64,000 nt of DNA. It comes from Hyalella azteca. Its lineage: Eukaryota > Arthropoda > Malacostraca > Amphipoda > Hyalellidae. The notes beneath the pieces are model-generated. The model saw only the letters and a list, made by a program, of their open reading frames with translations. It was not told where the DNA came from and did not search any database. A program made the translations under genes and the position numbers. The stretch lies in assembly GCF_000764305.2 (NCBI RefSeq), contig NW_025947034.1, forward strand, positions 62,001 through 126,000, given 5' to 3'. Shown in pieces: positions 60,301 through 64,000 of this stretch; position 1 is the stretch's first letter, and each line of letters starts with the position of its first letter.

Positions 60301-60590
60301 TTATATCTTATCTCCGCTTACCTGAGATCGCAAGTTGGTACTTGTTTCTCGTAGTTTACTCTGTTTCATGTTTATATGAAATACTTTCTGCTTATACTAA
60401 TGTTATGATGCTGATTTACCTTCAAGCTTTTGTGGCACTTCTTCGATTGTCGCCATGGAGTGTTAAAAGTTTTCGTCTTGTTTAGTCTTCCTCCTCTGAA
60501 AGTTTTCCCTCGGGAAGTCATCCACTTTTCCAACGTTACAAGCAGCCGTGTGCGTGCAATGCTGCGATTAATTTCTTACCCCCTCATGTT
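57394..60590. other. No convincing gene; one hairpin
   Basis: Frames at 57688-57972 (94 codons, plus) and 59772-60158 (128 codons, minus) show no recognised domain. The latter is one of the longest non-repeat frames in the window, but its length is compatible with chance. The hairpin at 58903-58937 is listed separately. Confidence 0.4.
58903..58937. repeat. Perfect 12-bp hairpin
   Basis: ACAGAGACTTAC at 58903-58914 pairs with GTAAGTCTCTGT at 58926-58937, with an 11-base loop. Confidence 0.83.
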
Positions 60591-60597
60591 GTCCCCT

Positions 60598-60992
60598 CTG
60601 CACAATATGGGTCCCCTCATATTGTGCAGTGCACGGTTAGAGGCACGATGCACAGTACTCATATTGTGCACTGCACGGTTAGAGGCACGATGCACTGTAC
60701 TCATATTGTGCAGTGCACGGTTAGAGGCACGATGCACTGTACTCATATTGTGCAGTGCACGGTTAGAGGCACGATGCACTGTACTCATATTGTGCAGTGC
60801 ACGGTTAGAGGCACGATGCACTGTACTCATATTGTGCAGTGCACGGTTAGAGGCACAATGCACTTGTACTCATATTATGCACTGCAGGGTTAGAGGCACA
60901 ATGCACTGTAATCATATTGTGCAGTGCACGGTTAGGGGCACAATGCACTTGTACTCATATTATGCACTGCAGGGTTAGAAGCACAATGCACT
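60598..60992. repeat. 42-bp minisatellite, about nine copies
   Basis: TCATATTGTGCAGTGCACGG followed by TTAGAGGCACGATGCACTGTAC repeats with starts at 60617, 60659, 60701 and so on. Later copies change CGATG to CAATG and gain a T. The unit contains inverted motifs (GTGCA/TGCAC, TGCACT/AGTGCA). Period 42 is 14 codons; two plus frames and one minus frame are all open across the array, so the frames (182, 89 and 95 codons) are judged repeat by-products. Confidence 0.95.
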
Positions 60993-63335
60993 TTAATTTA
61001 TAAATTAGGCAGCGAATGGTCGTCAGCCCGAACCATGATACTGAACATGCAGTCGTTTTTACACCGAGATACCCTACGAACACTGGTGTACCTAAAAGTC
61101 ATGAACGCCGCTTTTCAGGCTAATCTGAAACAACTTATCCCCGTGCTGAATATATTCATTTGTGAATTATTCTTGAGAAGAATTCAACAGTAGCTTTTCC
61201 TATTCAACATAAAAACGATTTAATAATGTACTTGATGCTCGAGAGTTGGCCGTAATAACGATGAATTAAAGTTCTTAATTGTATACCTCGCGTCTAAAAT
61301 ATCATTACATGTTAATGCTCCCCAAGAGGAAGGCCATTGTCAACATATCGACGATAAATTTCTATAATGATTTTTTTTGAAGCATGCAAGCCTCGTCCGC
61401 TGAGCGCCCTTGTTTTCTGTCGCCTCATATCTCGCTGCTCACCGCTGCTTGAAAAGCAACGGGCTTTCAGTACTTCTCTTATCGACGCAATTGAAATTAA
61501 ATCAAGCATCGCGTGCGGCCCGACTGCTCTGACCTAAAATAGCAACTACGAAATATCGACTATTTGATAACCGTCGCCGCTCAAGTTTTGGCCTTCCGAC
61601 TGTTGTGTTGGTTGACAATGTGCTTCAGAACACGGAAGTTTGCTGCGTGTCTTAAATAATTTGGTGGAACGAAACTTTTCAAACTAACCCGAACATCTAC
61701 TTTTATATCCAATAGTTGGACTCAATTGGATACGATCATAGAAAGAGACGGTAGTTCCCAATTAATCCTCGCATTAAAGCATCCTTACACGAATAGAATG
61801 TTTCTAAGACGGACATTAATTATTCTTAATTAACATAAGTACACACCACTGTACGCATGCATGAACAATGTAACCACAAATAACAAACTTCATCTAAAGA
61901 CAAGGTGGATTGAAAAAAAATAAACTTGCAAAAGTTATCGCGTGCCTGCATGACGCCGCAGGTTCGGTGACGGTATTGACTACCGTGGACAGGCAGCAGT
62001 CAAAACACGTCTCCGCACTTACCAACAAAAAAAATTATATTACGAGAATGCAGAACTATGAATAATTTCAGCATTGGTTGGATTGTTGACGTCATTCAGA
62101 GTGCAAACGCTTGAGCCCAAAATGTATTAGATCTCGTGTAAAACTGTTAACATTTGCTTCTGCAAAGTAGATACAAATAGAGCATTTGCTTGCTCGATTT
62201 GTACCAGGAATGACCCCAATAGTTCAGGTCCCTGCATTCCAAATTAAAATCTTTGACAAATCTTCGTCTGATTCAAGTAAATAGTAACGGTGAATTTATC
62301 TTTGAATTTTCCAAGAATTGAATAAAATAGGTGCGTAGTAATTGTTGAGTAGCCAACCTCTCACAAGGCCCGGTTATTTATTATTCTAGGTTGCGTGTCC
62401 GCACATAGCAGTTGAGCGAACAGAGAGAGTGCGTGTCAGTACGGTCAGTGCAGTGGACATTCTACTGGGTTGCAGGGATACAAAGCTGGGAATTTTTTAA
62501 TTAAAGCTTATTTTAAAAAATTTTGATCTTGAAATTACCAGTGGTAGCTATGGTGATATTTTACTACGATGAATTCGTAGGAGGAATACGATTTACCTTC
62601 AAAATCTCGGTCGCTTCCTTAACTTGTGGAACGAAGCACTTAGTTGCTGCTCTACTTGTTAATATTAACGTCGTTTCCTATTCATGAATCAAAAGACAAA
62701 TTTGCCACATATGTATTCCTTTAATACCAAAACTATTGAACTTATTATGCTCTCGTACTTAAATAGGAAGATATTTTCTTAAATTTCAGGTGATCGTTCC
62801 TCTCTCTATGGAATAAATTCCACATTTTATTTTTTATGTGATGGCTTTATTCGATCAATCCAGCGATCTAATACGATGAGTCGCGTGACAATGACCTAGT
62901 TTATTGCTCCCCTTGTTGAAGCCTTTAGTCCGAATCACTACTTCCCTTCACAATGCGACGATTAATTACCAATTATTGTTTATCTCCGAAGGTCAACAAG
63001 TACTTGTGCATGATATATACTGCGCTACAAATTAGATTTATTTAGCTATAACTCTGGCCTTAAATTTTGTGTGGCAGATGTTGAATCTAGCTTTTCTAAA
63101 GTGGCCTCAATTGGTGTCGTGTAGTGGTCCTCAATTTAATTTACAGTGAACAATTATCAGTAAAAAGGTTATAGAAATATAGTGAAATTTTTAAAGATAC
63201 ATTTTGAAGGCCAAGTACAGACAACAAGATGCAGAAATTCTAGAGTTTGTAACCAGAACCTGTCAGGTGCAAAGCTCTCGGCTGCAGTCTCATGCGTGAA
63301 CTCTCTCTACGGTGCTTGTATACTCGGTTGAGTTC
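60993..63335. other. No gene recognised
   Basis: Mostly A/T-rich unique sequence. A promoter-like cluster (GAGAGAG and two TCAGT motifs) at 62,425-62,450 was considered but is not supported. The 65-codon minus frame at 61312-61509 has no known domain. Confidence 0.45.
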
Positions 63336-63558
63336 CTCCGTGAATAAATTCAGTAGCGCCCGTGTGAAGGATGAACTTCCCGTGAATAAATTCAGTAGCG
63401 CCCGTGTGAAGGATGAACTTCCCGTGAATAAATTCAGTAGCGCCCGTGTGAAGGATGAACTTCCCGTGAATAAATTCAGTAGCGCCCGTGTGAAGGATGA
63501 AGTTCCCGTGAATAAATTCAGTAGCGCTCATGTGAAGGATGGACTTCCCGTGAATATT
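63336..63558. repeat. 42-bp minisatellite, about five copies
   Basis: CCGTGAATAAATTCAGTAGC followed by GCCCGTGTGAAGGATGAACTTC repeats with a 42-bp period. The four left copies are almost identical and the right copies diverge. Both strands are open across the array (103 codons plus, repeat VNKFSSARVKDELP; 118 codons minus), the pattern expected from a period divisible by three rather than from a gene. Confidence 0.95.
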
Positions 63559-63877
63559 CGGGATCGTGTTCCCTCGATGACACACACGGTCGTGCAAAGT
63601 TAGGCTCGCAGTCTTCGGTGGAGTTAGTGCTGGGTTTCTATGGGGACGTTGGATCTTGCACAAAATGGGGGTCCGAGCTTGAAAATTGGGTTGATGGAAA
63701 GTTTTCTGGCGTCAGAGCTTAATTAATTAAAAAACGATATGTTGAGCATGGTTGAAGGCTCTCTTGCGTGGTGGCGTCGCTATTTCTTAGCTCTGCCTGA
63801 TACAGACTATTGGTCAACTCTTGAATCTCCACTAAACCAGTGTCACCTCCTCGCTATTTAATAATACTTTCTCACTA
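63559..63877. other. No gene recognised
   Basis: Unique sequence between the 42-bp array and the transposon-like end. Nothing of note. Confidence 0.6.
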
Positions 63878-64000
63878 CACTGTTAGAAAAAACGGTGAAA
63901 AAACGGTCCCACTGGCGTTCTTGTGGCCGGGGGCCCCGTGAAAATAAACTGTTTCGCCGTTTTTATCAGATGTTTTACGGATTTCTAGTGTTAAATTAGA
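63878..64000 (+). mobile_element. 5' end of a probable inverted-repeat transposon, cut by the window edge
   Basis: Starts CACTGTTAGAAAAAACGGTG and continues with repeated ACGGT motifs in both orientations (GAAAAAACGGTCCC, TTTCGCCGTTTTTATC, TTTACGG). CACTGTTAGAAAA-type ends with internal ACGGTAA-like motifs are typical of non-autonomous DNA elements in invertebrate genomes. The matching right end would lie outside the window. Confidence 0.4.

Noticed and set aside
62380..62480. Promoter-like cluster (GAGAGAG plus two TCAGT motifs)
   Set aside because: Motifs this short are common, there is no TATA at the right distance and no downstream frame.

Overview
The window looks like intergenic or intronic DNA from an animal nuclear genome, most likely an invertebrate and plausibly an arthropod. 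The base composition is visibly A/T-rich. No long non-repetitive reading frame exists: the longest open frames lie inside tandem repeats, and the longest unique ones (about 128 codons) are of a size expected by chance in 64 kb. There are no operons, ribosome binding sites, rRNA genes or CRISPR arrays. Instead there are many minisatellites, inverted-repeat DNA transposons and tRNA-derived (SINE-like) fragments. The arthropod guess rests on weak hints only: CCTAA (TTAGG) motifs and a TATA plus TCATT-type initiator. No protein-coding gene can be called with confidence.

Layout. 0-7.6 kb is a minisatellite-dense zone with arrays of 21, 37, 19, 22, 22, 18, 35 and 14 bp periods, two adjacent perfect hairpins near 4.4 kb and a tRNA-derived SINE-like fragment at 5.26 kb. 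7.6-18.7 kb is mostly featureless A/T-rich DNA with a second SINE-like fragment (9.7 kb) and a 214-bp inverted-repeat element (10.3 kb); a candidate TATA/initiator core promoter sits at 18.69 kb. 19.6-24.4 kb holds 23, 17, 27 and 25 bp arrays (the last strongly G-rich) and a possible LINE 3' tail on the minus strand (21.2-21.4 kb). 24.4-33.7 kb is mostly unique sequence with small duplications.

33,681-35,176 is the most striking object: an approximately 1.5-kb element with CCCAGCAGGCAT terminal inverted repeats that contains three copies of a 168-bp repeat, a tRNA-like module, and five copies of a different 162-bp repeat. 39,349-39,908 is a young Tc1/mariner-type non-autonomous transposon (119-bp inverted repeats, TA duplication, internal helix-turn-helix remnant). 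50,217-50,438 is a TTAA-flanked miniature element. Further arrays lie at 42.6 kb (46 bp), 50.7 kb (54 bp), 60.6 kb (42 bp) and 63.3 kb (42 bp), and a transposon-like end is cut by the right edge.

There is no evidence of genes working together. The coherent theme is repeat biology: transposons carrying or generating tandem arrays, and minisatellites whose periods are often multiples of three and therefore mimic coding sequence on both strands.
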